The notes: generated from the letters alone by a model not told the origin. A DNA stretch of 64,000 nt from Streptomyces sp. CNQ-509 (GCF_001011035.1 NZ_CP011492.1:5067001-5131000); one strand, 5' to 3'. Numbered from the stretch's first letter, positions 1 to 8,760 are shown. Program-made: numbers and translations.

Positions 1-3
1 AAC

Positions 4-999
4 ATGACGACCGACACTCCCAAGCGGCTTCTGCACCTGCTCTCCCTCCTCCAGACGCCCCGCGAATGGCCCGGCAGCGAGCTGGCCGGCCGCCTCGGCG
101 TCACCGACCGCACCATCCGCCGCGACATCGAGCGGCTGCGCGACCTCGGCTACCCGGTCGAGTCCACCAGGGGCACCGCCGGCGGCTACCGCCTGGTGGC
201 GGGAAAGGCCATGCCCCCGCTGCTCCTTGAGGACGACGAGGCCGTCGCCATCGCCGTCGGCCTGCGCAGCTCGGCGGGCCATACGGTCGCGGGGCTCGCC
301 GAGGCGTCCGTACGGGCGCTGGCGAAGCTGGAGCAGGTGCTGCCGTCGCGGCTGCGCCGCCGCGTCACGTCCCTCGGCACCGCCACCACCCCGCTCACCC
401 GCTGGCAGGGCCCGCAGGTCGACGCCGAGGTGCTGACGGTGCTGGCCGCGGGCGCGGCCGGCGGCGAGCGGCTGCGCTTCGGCTACCGCGCGGCGGACGG
501 CACCGAGACCAAGCGGCTGGTCGAGCCGGCCGGGCTGGTCGCGGCGGGCCGGCGATGGTACTTCGTCGCGTACGACAACGACCGTGACGACTGGCGGATG
601 TTCCGCGTCGACCGCATCACCCGCCCCTTCGCCACCGGCGTCCGCCCGCCGCGCCGCGAGCTGCCGGCGGCGGACGCGGCGGCGTTCGTCGAGGACCGGA
701 TGGGCGGGGACCGGCCCCGCTACCGCGCCCGCGCGACGCTGCACGCGCCGTACAAGGAACTGGCGCGCCGCCTCGCCGGCACGGAGGGGCTGACCCGGCT
801 GGACGAGGGGCGCTGCGCGTTCGTGACGGAGGCGGACGGGCTGGACTGGCTGGCGCTCCGGCTGACCGCGCTGGGCTGCGAGTTCGAGGTGCACGAGCCG
901 CGGGAGCTGGCGGAGTACCTACGGGACCTCGCGGGCCGCGCGTCCCGCGCGGCGGGCGCGATGGGGGAGGGGACGGGGGAGGGGACGGGGGAGGAGTGA
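4..999 (+). CDS. HTH-WYL transcriptional regulator (YafY/DeoR-type)
   Basis: 331 aa. An N-terminal winged helix (about residues 8-60, with the recognition stretch VTDRTIRRDIERL) is followed by a WYL ligand-sensing domain (about residues 135-210, with WYFVAYD in place of the WYL triplet) and a WCX-like C-terminus. Such proteins are cytosolic DNA-binding regulators that respond to small ligands or nucleic acids. The last codons are a G-rich tandem repeat giving GEGTGEGTGEE. The ATG is the fourth base of the window, so the promoter and true 5' context are not visible. It converges with the gene ending at 1061. Its target is unknown. Confidence 0.85.
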   Translation: MTTDTPKRLLHLLSLLQTPREWPGSELAGRLGVTDRTIRRDIERLRDLGYPVESTRGTAGGYRLVAGKAMPPLLLEDDEAVAIAVGLRSSAGHTVAGLAEASVRALAKLEQVLPSRLRRRVTSLGTATTPLTRWQGPQVDAEVLTVLAAGAAGGERLRFGYRAADGTETKRLVEPAGLVAAGRRWYFVAYDNDRDDWRMFRVDRITRPFATGVRPPRRELPAADAAAFVEDRMGGDRPRYRARATLHAPYKELARRLAGTEGLTRLDEGRCAFVTEADGLDWLALRLTALGCEFEVHEPRELAEYLRDLAGRASRAAGAMGEGTGEGTGEE

Positions 1000-1060
1000 G
1001 CGGGATCCGGTACGCGTACGAGCCGGCGGCCCCGAAGCGGGCCCGGGCCCCGCCGCCCCC

Positions 1061-2506
1061 TCACCCCAGCCGTCGCCGCAGCGCCCGTGCCCGGCGCGCC
1101 ACCCGCCGTACCGCCGGGCTCCGCGGCACGAACGCCAGCCGCTTCGGCACCCCGCCCGGCAGCCCCTCCACCGTCAGCCGGCGCCGCTTGAAGTACCGCC
1201 ACGTGTCCGCGTCCAGCTCCGCCGCCAGCCACGCCTCGACCTCGGGCCGCCGCCGCGCGTAGATCCGCGGCTGCATCGTGAACCCGACCGCCGTCAGCAG
1301 CCCGCCCAGCGCCGCCTGCGCCTCCTGGGCGGTCGGCGCCCGCCAGTCGCGCACCGCCGCCGGGTCGTCCAGCGACGGCAGCAGCGCGTCGGCGATCGTG
1401 ACCGGGACGCGGTTGCTGTTCTCGTACGGGGTCAGCCGCTCCAGCAGCGTGTCCGTGCCGACGCTCGCCACCGGCAGCCCGTACAGCGTCGAGGCGGTCA
1501 TCAGCGCCGTGGAGAACGCGCCCGCCACCAGCGCCGGTTGGAGGCGCTCGTACAGCACCTCCGCCAGCACCGGGGAGTCGAGCACCGTCAGCGTCACGCC
1601 GAGGCCGTCCGCCTCCTGCTCCAGCAGCCGCGAGACCCGCGCCGGTGCCATCGGGTGCGGCTTGAACACCACGCTGCGGTGGCCCAGTCCCGCCGCGCCG
1701 CGCAGCATCCGCACGTGCAGCTCCTCTTCCTCCGCCGCGGTGAGGATCTTCAGCGCCGAGAGGTACTGGCCCAGGAGGAGTGCGGGCGAGGGCCCCTCGG
1801 CGAGCCCGGCGGCGGGCAGGTCGAGGTCGGCGGCGGCCGCCAGTTCGGCCAGCACCTTCTTCAGCTCCTCGGCCGGCACGATCTCCGACGGCACCCCGAA
1901 CTCCGTGAGCAGCAGGGGCCGTACGCCCGGCAGCAGGTCGGGATGGAGCAGCCGCTCGACGCGGGTGCCGACGAAGGAGGAGAGCTTGTTGCGCGTGGGG
2001 CCGTAGCTCATCAGGCCGTCGGCGTAGACGTGCAGGGCCGCGTCGGGGAAGAGCTGGACGAGCGCCCGCGCCGGGTTGACCTGGATCGACTCCACGACCA
2101 GCGTGAGCCGGTCGTCGCCCAGGCCCCACAGCAGCCGCAGGTGCCGCTCCCACAGCGGCACGTCCTCGGCACGCGGCTCCCACGCGGCGGGGTGCAGCGG
2201 GCGGATGGCGTGGTTCCAGTCCCGTACGTCGTCGAAGCGGGAGCGGAGCTGCGCGAAGCCGGCGATGGCGTCGACGGCGGGGGTGGTCTCGGGGTTGGCG
2301 GCGTTGTTGGTGATCAGCAGGACGCGGCGGTCGGCGGCGGGGAAGAGCCCGGCGTCCAGGGCGGCGGCGAGGGTCGCGGTGCCGTAGAGGGTGGAGGCCA
2401 CGAAGACCTGGGTGTGCCGGCCCGGCGCGTAGCGGATCTGCAGCGGCGGATACGCGGACGCGGGGGCGGTCGAGCCGGCCGCGGGGTCGGCGGACGGGGA
2501 GGTCAT
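1061..2506 (-). CDS. Polysialyltransferase-like glycosyltransferase of a nonulosonate polymer locus
   Basis: 481 aa. It resembles the alpha-2,8-polysialyltransferase family (POLYST): three short motifs characteristic of bacterial sialyltransferases appear in order, an acidic-Gly motif (YADGLMSYGP), an HP motif (FKPHPMAP) and a Ser/Thr motif (GAFSTALMTAST). The expected role is transfer of CMP-activated nonulosonic acid (sialate or Kdn type) onto a growing wall polymer at the inner membrane. The C-terminus is strongly basic (RRVARRARALRRRLG), suiting membrane-surface binding. The ATG overlaps the stop of the GT2 gene upstream (ATGA), so the two are translationally coupled. The real acceptor and sugar are inferred from neighbours. 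Confidence 0.75.
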   Translation of the reverse strand: MTSPSADPAAGSTAPASAYPPLQIRYAPGRHTQVFVASTLYGTATLAAALDAGLFPAADRRVLLITNNAANPETTPAVDAIAGFAQLRSRFDDVRDWNHAIRPLHPAAWEPRAEDVPLWERHLRLLWGLGDDRLTLVVESIQVNPARALVQLFPDAALHVYADGLMSYGPTRNKLSSFVGTRVERLLHPDLLPGVRPLLLTEFGVPSEIVPAEELKKVLAELAAAADLDLPAAGLAEGPSPALLLGQYLSALKILTAAEEEELHVRMLRGAAGLGHRSVVFKPHPMAPARVSRLLEQEADGLGVTLTVLDSPVLAEVLYERLQPALVAGAFSTALMTASTLYGLPVASVGTDTLLERLTPYENSNRVPVTIADALLPSLDDPAAVRDWRAPTAQEAQAALGGLLTAVGFTMQPRIYARRRPEVEAWLAAELDADTWRYFKRRRLTVEGLPGGVPKRLAFVPRSPAVRRVARRARALRRRLG

Positions 2507-3483
2507 CGGACGGCCACCTCCGCCGGTACGCCCCGGCGGTGGAGCCGGCGCAGCAGTTCGGAGCGGTCGGCGTCCATGGCGTCCAGCACCTCCGTCAGTA
2601 CGTGCGGGGGCATGCGCCGCAGCGCGTCGGCGCTCATCTCGCGCAGTCTGCGGGCCACCGGCTTCTCGAACCGCTCGATGTTCTTCAGATGGTGCGCGAT
2701 GATCGCGCAGAAGTTCCGCACCGCCTTGGGCAGCAGCAGCTCCGCGTCCCGGTCCGCCGCCGTCTCCTCGACCACCTGGTCGAAGGCGCGCAGGAAGTCG
2801 AGCTGGCGGACGTCGCCGATCTGGGTGAGGGAGTTCGCGACACCGCGGCGGTAGAAGACGCCGAGCAGCCCGACGACGGCGAACGTCCGGGCCTCGCGGT
2901 GCAGCCGCCAGATCCACGGCCGGTCCTCGGCGGTCCGCAGCCCGTCGGGGAAGTGCAGCAGGCCCTCGTCGAGCAGCCGGCGGTGGTAGATGCCGGCCCA
3001 GGCGTACGCGTAGTCGACGGACGTGGTGTGCGTCGCCGGCAGGATCGCGGAGCGCGGGTCCTGGACGACGCCGCGGCGGCCGTGCGGCACGCGGTGGACG
3101 GTGCGGGCGCGGGCGGCGCACTGCACGTGGTCGGTGCGGACGAAGTCGCAGTCCAGCTCGGTGATGACCGCCAGCAGCCGGCGGTAATGGCCGGGGGCGA
3201 GCCAGTCGTCGCCGTCGAGGAAGGTCACGTACCGGCCGCGGACCCGGTCGAGACCGGTGTTGCGGGCGGTGGCCAGGCCGCCGTTGTGCTCGTGGCGTAC
3301 GTGCACGGCGCCCGGCAGGTCGCGCGCGGCCCGCTCCAGCAGTTCGCCGGTGCGGTCCGTCGAGCAGTCGTCCACCAGGATGAACTCGGTGTCCGGTGCG
3401 GCATTGGCGTGCAGGCAGGCCAGCGTCTCGGGTGCGTAGTCCTGCACGTTGCAGAAGGGAGCGATCACGGAGAGTTGACGCAT
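2503..3483 (-). CDS. Family 2 glycosyltransferase
   Basis: 326 aa. A GT-A fold is indicated by the N-terminal strand LSVIAPFCN, the nucleotide-sugar motif VDDCSTDRT (about residues 36-45) and the metal-binding FLDGDDW (about residue 89). The product should be a cytosolic, inverting sugar transferase using an activated sugar. It is first in a two-gene minus-strand operon with the polysialyltransferase-like gene and is divergent from the DUF6716 gene, so it probably helps build the same cell-wall glycopolymer. The start fits a leaderless transcript: TAGCAT (3491-3496 on the minus strand) precedes the ATG by 7 nt. The sugar donor cannot be told from sequence. Confidence 0.82.
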   Translation of the reverse strand: MRQLSVIAPFCNVQDYAPETLACLHANAAPDTEFILVDDCSTDRTGELLERAARDLPGAVHVRHEHNGGLATARNTGLDRVRGRYVTFLDGDDWLAPGHYRRLLAVITELDCDFVRTDHVQCAARARTVHRVPHGRRGVVQDPRSAILPATHTTSVDYAYAWAGIYHRRLLDEGLLHFPDGLRTAEDRPWIWRLHREARTFAVVGLLGVFYRRGVANSLTQIGDVRQLDFLRAFDQVVEETAADRDAELLLPKAVRNFCAIIAHHLKNIERFEKPVARRLREMSADALRRMPPHVLTEVLDAMDADRSELLRRLHRRGVPAEVAVR

Positions 3484-3670
3484 CCAGGCGATGCTAGGGG
3501 CCGCCCCGCGCCCGGGGCTTGCCCTGCTCCGACGCCCGCATGAACGCCGGGCGGCGGAATGGTGAACGCCGTCCCTCTACGGACGGGTTCGCCGTTCGGC
3601 GGCGTGTTGTTAACCATTTGTACGGCCGGTGTTGGGCCACCGAGCGGAATGCCTCCCTACCGTCGGCGGC
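3484..3670. promoter_or_regulatory. Divergent leaderless promoters of the nonulosonate locus
   Basis: The 187-bp gap between the divergent GT2 and DUF6716 genes has a -10-like TAGCAT on the minus strand 7 nt before the GT2 ATG. On the plus strand TACCGT (3658-3663) lies 7 nt before GTG 3671. Neither start has a ribosome-binding site, which fits leaderless mRNAs. It is inferred that both halves of the locus are driven from this gap. Confidence 0.5.
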
Positions 3671-5008
3671 GTGCTCAACGACCCCCCGTCACAGCTTCGC
3701 ACCGCTGTTCTCGCCGACTCGGACACCCGCTGGAAATGGGGCGCGCTCACCGCTCGCCGCATGGCCCCGGAGGCGGTGCTCGACGGGTACCTGCTGCACG
3801 GCAGGGCGACCCCCACGGCCCGCCAGCTCGCCGAGGTGGGCGTACCCGCGGACGCGATGAGGGAGGTCACGGCCGTCGAGTTCCTGGCCGCCGCCGACCC
3901 CGACCGCTACGACGTCGTGCTCCTCTCCTGCGTCGGCGGCACCGTGCAGGCGATGCTCCACGGCCTCGCCCGCGCCTGGCAGGGCGCCAGGCGCCGCCCG
4001 GCGGTCGTCACCGGCTACGTCGGCGTCGTGTACGAGAAGCTCTCCGACGGCCTCCTCCTGCGCAACGGCGCCGACATCGTGCTGGCCAACAGCCGGCAGG
4101 ACGCCGAGCGCTTCCGCGCGGTGTACGAGGGCGTCGGCGCCTCGCCGCACAGCATCGTGGAGTGCGCGCTGCCGTTCCTCGACGGCGCCCCGTACGACCC
4201 GGCGGCGCCCGGCGGCGACCGTCCGTACACCGTCGTCTTCGCCGTCCAGCCCTCCGTGCCCGACACCCGCGAGGACCGGCTGTACCTGCTGCGCCGCGCC
4301 GTCCGGCACGCCGAGCAGCACCCGGAGCGGGAGGTGCTGGTCAAGCTGCGCAGCCGCCCGGGCGAGCACACGACGCACATCGAAGAGGCCCCGTACCAGA
4401 AGCTCGCCCAGAAGCTGCCCGGCGGCCTGCCCGCGAACTGCAGCCTGGTCTACGGGAACATGGGCGAGGTCCTGGACCGCACCGACCTGCTCGTCACCGT
4501 CTCCTCCACCGCCGCGCTGGAGTCCCTGCACCGCGGCATCCCGACCGCCGTCCTCACCGACCTGGGCGTGCGCGAGCCGCTGGGCAACCACCACTTCCTC
4601 GGCTCCGGCTGCCTCGCCTCCTGGGACGAACTGGACGCCGGCCACCTCCCCAAGCCCGACCCCGTGTGGCTGTCCCGCCAGGGCGTCCCCGGCGCGGCCT
4701 CCGCCGAGCCGTACGACGCCGCCTTCGACCGCGCCAGGGCCCGGCTGACCACCCTGGTCGCCGACCCGCAGTTGCCGCCGCTGGCGCCGTACTACACCCC
4801 CGAGACCGCCGGCGGCTACCTGCCGCGGATCCTCGCCCGGCACGGCCTGGCGCCCACCGGCGAGCCGCTGCCGCAGGCCGCGGCCGCCGCGGAGCCCGGC
4901 CCGCTGCGCCGGTGGGCGCGCACGCTGCTGCGTAAGGCGGCGCGCGCCGCGTACCGGGGCGGAGTGCAGCGCATCGCGCCCGTCATCCGCCGCATGGGGG
5001 CGCTGTGA
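3671..5008 (+). CDS. DUF6716 putative glycosyltransferase
   Basis: 445 aa from GTG 3671. I recognise the pattern of the DUF6716 family, which accompanies nonulosonate and teichulosonic acid genes in actinomycetes. The first half reads like an unusual Rossmann domain (TAVLADSDTRWKWG at the start). The second half contains VTVSSTAALESLHRGIP (about residues 275-291), resembling the nucleotide-phosphate loop of GT-B and CDP-glycerol-type transferases. A likely role is transfer of a sugar or polyol phosphate in wall-polymer assembly. A longer reading from ATG 3629 exists, but TACCGT 7 nt upstream makes GTG 3671 a good leaderless start. The basic C-terminus may touch the membrane. The exact reaction is unknown. 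Confidence 0.65.
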   Translation: MLNDPPSQLRTAVLADSDTRWKWGALTARRMAPEAVLDGYLLHGRATPTARQLAEVGVPADAMREVTAVEFLAAADPDRYDVVLLSCVGGTVQAMLHGLARAWQGARRRPAVVTGYVGVVYEKLSDGLLLRNGADIVLANSRQDAERFRAVYEGVGASPHSIVECALPFLDGAPYDPAAPGGDRPYTVVFAVQPSVPDTREDRLYLLRRAVRHAEQHPEREVLVKLRSRPGEHTTHIEEAPYQKLAQKLPGGLPANCSLVYGNMGEVLDRTDLLVTVSSTAALESLHRGIPTAVLTDLGVREPLGNHHFLGSGCLASWDELDAGHLPKPDPVWLSRQGVPGAASAEPYDAAFDRARARLTTLVADPQLPPLAPYYTPETAGGYLPRILARHGLAPTGEPLPQAAAAAEPGPLRRWARTLLRKAARAAYRGGVQRIAPVIRRMGAL

Positions 5009-5133
5009 GCGACGCACGCGCGGCCGCGACCCCGCAGGCCGACAGCGCACCCGCACGTTCGCCGCGCGGGCGGAGAAGCGAACCAGACGACGCCGCGACG
5101 TCCCGCGGCCGCCCGCATCAGCAAGGAGCCTCC

Positions 5134-6486
5134 ATGTCCCAGCCCGAGTCCGCACCCCGCGTGCTCGCGGTCATTCCGGCCCGCGGGGGGTCCAAGGGCG
5201 TCCCCGGCAAGAACCTCGCCCGTGTCGGCGGCGTGCCCCTGGTGGCCCGCGCGGTACGGCAGTGCCTCGCGGCCCGGCTCGTGACCGACGTCGTGGTCTC
5301 CACCGACGACGACACCATCGCCTCCGTCGCCCGCGAGGCCGGCGCCGAGGTCGTCCGCCGCCCCGCGGAGATCGCCGGCGACACCGCCTCCAGCGAGGCG
5401 GCGGTGTTGCACGCGCTGGACAGCCACGAGGAGCGCTGCGGCGCGACGATGGCCGCGGTGCTCCTGGTCCAGTGCACGAGCCCGTTCCTCACCGGCGAGG
5501 ACATCGACGGCGTCACGAGCGCGGTGCTCGACGAGGGCGCGGACAGCGCGCTGACGGTGGCCCCCTTCCACGGGTTCCTCTGGCGGGACGAGGCGGACGA
5601 GGCGGAGGCCGCCGCCGTCGCCGAGACCCCCGCGGCGAAGACCCCGGCCGTCGCGGAGGCCACCGCCGTCGCCAAGGCGGCGGCGACCGGTGCCGCGACG
5701 GGCACGGCGACCGGTGCCGCGCCGACGAAGGTCGCCCCGGCCGTGGAGACCGCCCCGGCTCAGGGGTACGGGGTCAACCACGACAAGTCGTACCGGCCCC
5801 GGCGCCAGGACCGGCCGCAGGACCTGCTGGAGACCGGTGCCGCGTACGCCATGCGCACGCCCGGGTTCCGCGAGCACCGCCACCGCTTCTTCGGCCGCAC
5901 CGCCCCGGTGCGTACCGACGCCGCCCGCGTGCTGGAGGTCGACGAGCCCGACGACCTGACCCGCGCCCGCGCCCTGGCCCCCCTGCTCGACGTACCGGGA
6001 CCGGGTTCGCTGCCCACCCGCCGCGACGTCGACGCCGTCGTCCTCGACTTCGACGGCACCCAGACCGACGACCGCGTCTACATCGACGCAGAAGGCCGCG
6101 AACTCGTCGCCGTCCACCGCGGCGACGGCCTCGGCATCGCCGCGCTCCGCCGCGCCGAGCTGAAGCTCCTCATCCTGTCCTCGGAAAAGAACCCGGTCGT
6201 CGCCGCGCGGGCACGCAAACTTCACCTCCCCGTTCTGCACGGGGTCGACCGTAAGGACATCGCACTGAAGCAGTGGTGCGAAGACGAGGGCATCGCGCCC
6301 GAGCGCGTGCTCTACGTCGGCAACGACGTGAACGACCTGCCGTGCTTCGGCCTCGTCGGCTGGCCCGTCGCGGTCGCCGGCGCCCACGCGATCGTGCGGG
6401 ACGCGGCGCGTGCGGTGACGTCCACCCCCGGAGGCGACGGAGCGATCCGCGAGATCGCCTCGTGGATCCTCGGTCCCTCCCTGTAG
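5134..6486 (+). CDS. CMP-nonulosonate synthetase fused to a HAD phosphatase
   Basis: 450 aa. Residues 1 to about 285 form an acylneuraminate cytidylyltransferase with the CTP-binding motif IPARGGSKGVPGKN (residues 14-27). Residues about 295-450 form a KdsC-type HAD phosphatase with all four motifs: DFDGT, LSSE, a Lys near DRKDIALK, and GNDVND. Such a fusion could dephosphorylate a nonulosonate 9-phosphate and then activate the free sugar with CTP, as in the Kdn route (Kdn-9-P to Kdn to CMP-Kdn). An Ala/Thr-rich insert of about 57 residues (153-210) interrupts the cytidylyltransferase between its FLWR and NHDKSYRPRRQD motifs. ATG 5134 is chosen because AAGGAG lies 5 nt before it. Next gene is neuB. 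Confidence 0.85.
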   Translation: MSQPESAPRVLAVIPARGGSKGVPGKNLARVGGVPLVARAVRQCLAARLVTDVVVSTDDDTIASVAREAGAEVVRRPAEIAGDTASSEAAVLHALDSHEERCGATMAAVLLVQCTSPFLTGEDIDGVTSAVLDEGADSALTVAPFHGFLWRDEADEAEAAAVAETPAAKTPAVAEATAVAKAAATGAATGTATGAAPTKVAPAVETAPAQGYGVNHDKSYRPRRQDRPQDLLETGAAYAMRTPGFREHRHRFFGRTAPVRTDAARVLEVDEPDDLTRARALAPLLDVPGPGSLPTRRDVDAVVLDFDGTQTDDRVYIDAEGRELVAVHRGDGLGIAALRRAELKLLILSSEKNPVVAARARKLHLPVLHGVDRKDIALKQWCEDEGIAPERVLYVGNDVNDLPCFGLVGWPVAVAGAHAIVRDAARAVTSTPGGDGAIREIASWILGPSL

Positions 6487-6533
6487 CCCGATCCCTCCCT
6501 GGCGAGGGTCTGGAGAGTAAGGAACAGATCTGC

Positions 6534-7484
6534 ATGAGCTCCACCCAGCGTTTCCGCACCTTTGGCGACCGCGTCGTCGGCCCCGGCCGGCCGGTGTACA
6601 TCACGGGTGAGATCGGCATCAACCACAACGGCGACCTCGACAACGCGCTCGCGCTCGTCGACGCCGCCGTCGAGGCGGGCTGCGACGCGGTGAAGTTCCA
6701 GAAGCGCACGCCCGAGATCTGCACCCCCCGCGACCAGTGGGACGTCGAGCGCGACACCCCCTGGGGCCGCATGACGTACATCGACTACCGGCACCGGGTC
6801 GAGTTCGGCGAGGAGGAGTACCGGGCGATCGACGCGCACTGCAGGGAGCGCGGCATCCACTGGTTCGCCTCCCCCTGGGACCCCGAGGCCGTCGCCTTCC
6901 TGGAGAAGTTCGACGTGCCGGCCCACAAGGTCGCCTCCGCCTCGCTCACCGACGACGAACTGCTGCGCGCCATGCGCGCCACCGGCCGCACCGTGGTCCT
7001 GTCCACCGGCATGTCGACCCCGAAGCAGATCCGGCACGCGGTCGAGGTGCTGGGCAGTGACAACATCCTGCTCTGCCACGCCACCAGCACGTACCCGGCG
7101 AAGGCCGAGGAGCTGAACCTGCGCATGATCCACACGCTGCAGGCCGAGTTCCCGAACGTGCCGATCGGCTACTCCGGCCACGAGACGGGCCTGCAGACCT
7201 CGCTCGCCGCGGTCGCCCTGGGCGCCGTCTTCGTCGAGCGGCACATCACGCTGGACCGCGCGATGTGGGGCTCCGACCAGGCAGCCTCGGTCGAGCCGCA
7301 GGGCCTGGCGCGGCTCGTACGCGACATCCGCGTGGTCGAGGAGTCGCTGGGCGACGGCGTGAAGAGGGTCTACGACAGCGAGCTGGCGCCGATGAAGAAG
7401 CTGCGCCGGGTCAAGGGAGTCGTCGCGGAGGCCGCCGAGTCGGCCGACGGGGCGGGAGTCGAGAAGGAGCCTGTCGGCGTATGA
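6534..7484 (+). CDS. neuB: NeuB-type nonulosonate synthase, without SAF domain
   Basis: 316 aa. The NeuB TIM barrel condenses phosphoenolpyruvate with a hexose or its 6-phosphate to make a nine-carbon acid (sialic acid, Kdn or a relative). Family motifs are present: GEIGINHNGD near the N-terminus, VKFQKRTPE, SGHETG and HITLDRAMWGSDQAASVEP. Full-length sialate synthases carry a C-terminal antifreeze-like (SAF) domain that covers the active site of the partner subunit. Here the protein stops soon after the barrel with a short Ala/Glu-rich tail, so the SAF domain seems absent. The gene sits 47 bp after the synthetase-phosphatase fusion and overlaps the next gene (ATGA), so it belongs to the same operon. 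Confidence 0.88.
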   Translation: MSSTQRFRTFGDRVVGPGRPVYITGEIGINHNGDLDNALALVDAAVEAGCDAVKFQKRTPEICTPRDQWDVERDTPWGRMTYIDYRHRVEFGEEEYRAIDAHCRERGIHWFASPWDPEAVAFLEKFDVPAHKVASASLTDDELLRAMRATGRTVVLSTGMSTPKQIRHAVEVLGSDNILLCHATSTYPAKAEELNLRMIHTLQAEFPNVPIGYSGHETGLQTSLAAVALGAVFVERHITLDRAMWGSDQAASVEPQGLARLVRDIRVVEESLGDGVKRVYDSELAPMKKLRRVKGVVAEAAESADGAGVEKEPVGV

Positions 7485-8602
7485 CCGGAGACGGCGCCGG
7501 CGGCACGACCGTCGCCCTGGTGGAGAGCCCGGTCCAGTTGCTGAACGTGCTGGAGTGGGCGTACCAGGGCGGCACCGTCATACCGTTGACGGTGGTCGTG
7601 CTGCCCCCCACCGAGCCGCTTTCGCGCGGTCAGTTGCGCCGGATGGCGGAGCTGGCGATGGACGACGGGCTGGACGTCCGCTGGCAGGAGGCGCGCGGCG
7701 GTGCGGGCCCGCTGCGCACCATGACGAGCCTGGCCCGCCCGCTGCGGCGGGCGCGCCGGGTGGTGCTGGGCGACCCGTTCTCGCGGTACGTGCAGACGCT
7801 GCTGACCGTGGTCAAGGCGCGGGAGGTCGTCGTCGTGGACGACGGCACGGCGACGATGGAGTTCACGGCGCAACTGTCGCGGGGGGAGCGGTTCGTCCGC
7901 TGGCACCGCAGCGGGCGCAGCGGCGGGGCGCGGGGGATGCTCTTCGCGCCGGTCGCGAGCGCGGCGCGGCGGCGGCTGACCCCGGCGGGCAGCGGCGCCC
8001 CGGGCGCCTCGGGCACGCGGGTGGAGGTGTTCACCTCCATGCCGGTGGTGGACCCGCCCTCGGGGCTGAAGGTGACGGCGAACGAGTTCGCCTGGACCCG
8101 CTCCCGCTTCGGCCCGCCGAGCGTCGGTACGGCGACGGACCTCGTCGGTACGTCCCTGGTGGAGACCGGCGTCGTCGACCACGACCGGTATCTGGAGGCG
8201 GTGGCGTCGCTCACCAAGGCGTACGGCGCCACGCGCTACTTCGCGCACCGCAGGGAGCGGGCCGACAAGCTGCACCGGCTCCACCTGCACACCGGTCTGG
8301 AGATCGTCCGCCCGGACCTGCCGCTGGAGATCGTCGCCCGCCGCGGCCCGATAGGCCGCACGATCGTCAGCTTCCCGTCGACGGTGGTGCACACGCTGCC
8401 GCTGGCGCTGGCCGGTACGGGCGTGAAGGTGGCGGTCTGCGAGGTCGACCCGAGCTGGCTGACGGAGACGGCGTCGCCGCGGGCGCAGGGCTTCCTGTCG
8501 TCGGTGGCGGGGGCGGCCCGGGAGCGGCGCGGGGTCGACAGGCTGCCGGTGGGTCCTGCGACGGCGACGGGGTGGTCGGGGGCGCCGGCGGCGTCGGTGT
8601 GA
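7481..8602 (+). CDS. Sialyltransferase-like protein (GT52/polysialyltransferase-like)
   Basis: 373 aa. The N-terminus (VALVESPVQLLNVLEW) matches the opening strand typical of GT52 and polysialyltransferase-type enzymes. An acidic-Gly motif (VVDDGTATMEF, about residues 120-130) and a late Ser/Thr motif (SFPSTVVHT, about residues 295-303) follow; I see no clear HP motif. It is therefore a probable second nonulosonate transferase, perhaps the one that starts the chain, but this is weaker than for the gene at 1061. The ATG overlaps the neuB stop and a hairpin directly follows its own stop, so it ends the operon. Confidence 0.6.
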   Translation: MTGDGAGGTTVALVESPVQLLNVLEWAYQGGTVIPLTVVVLPPTEPLSRGQLRRMAELAMDDGLDVRWQEARGGAGPLRTMTSLARPLRRARRVVLGDPFSRYVQTLLTVVKAREVVVVDDGTATMEFTAQLSRGERFVRWHRSGRSGGARGMLFAPVASAARRRLTPAGSGAPGASGTRVEVFTSMPVVDPPSGLKVTANEFAWTRSRFGPPSVGTATDLVGTSLVETGVVDHDRYLEAVASLTKAYGATRYFAHRRERADKLHRLHLHTGLEIVRPDLPLEIVARRGPIGRTIVSFPSTVVHTLPLALAGTGVKVAVCEVDPSWLTETASPRAQGFLSSVAGAARERRGVDRLPVGPATATGWSGAPAASV

Positions 8603-8621
8603 GGCGGCGTTCTACGCCGCC
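8603..8621 (+). terminator. Hairpin after the nonulosonate operon
   Basis: GGCGGCGT and ACGCCGCC form a perfect 8-bp stem around the 3-nt loop TCT, starting at the base after the stop codon. There is no U tract, as is usual for Streptomyces terminators. Confidence 0.6.
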
Positions 8622-8639
8622 TGCGTCGAGGTGCCTGAT

Positions 8640-8760
8640 CTCCGGGGACGGGGGAGCCGGACCGGGGGAACGGGGAGCCGGATACGGGGTGTACGGGGAA
8701 GCGGGCCGCGCGAGCGCCGGAGTGTACCCACCGCACCCGCCGGTCATGCACCCGCGGGGC
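8640..8760 (+). repeat. Short G-rich imperfect repeats
   Basis: The unit GGGGGAGCCGGA/GGGGAGCCGGA occurs twice in about 40 bp (8645-8685) among further GGGG tracts. No gene is visible here. It lies between the operon terminator and the amidohydrolase promoter and might fold as a G-quadruplex. Confidence 0.4.

Noticed and set aside
720..2183. Long minus-strand frame across the WYL and polysialyltransferase region
   Set aside because: Its translation is Arg/Gly/Ala-rich without any family pattern and it overlaps two well-supported genes.
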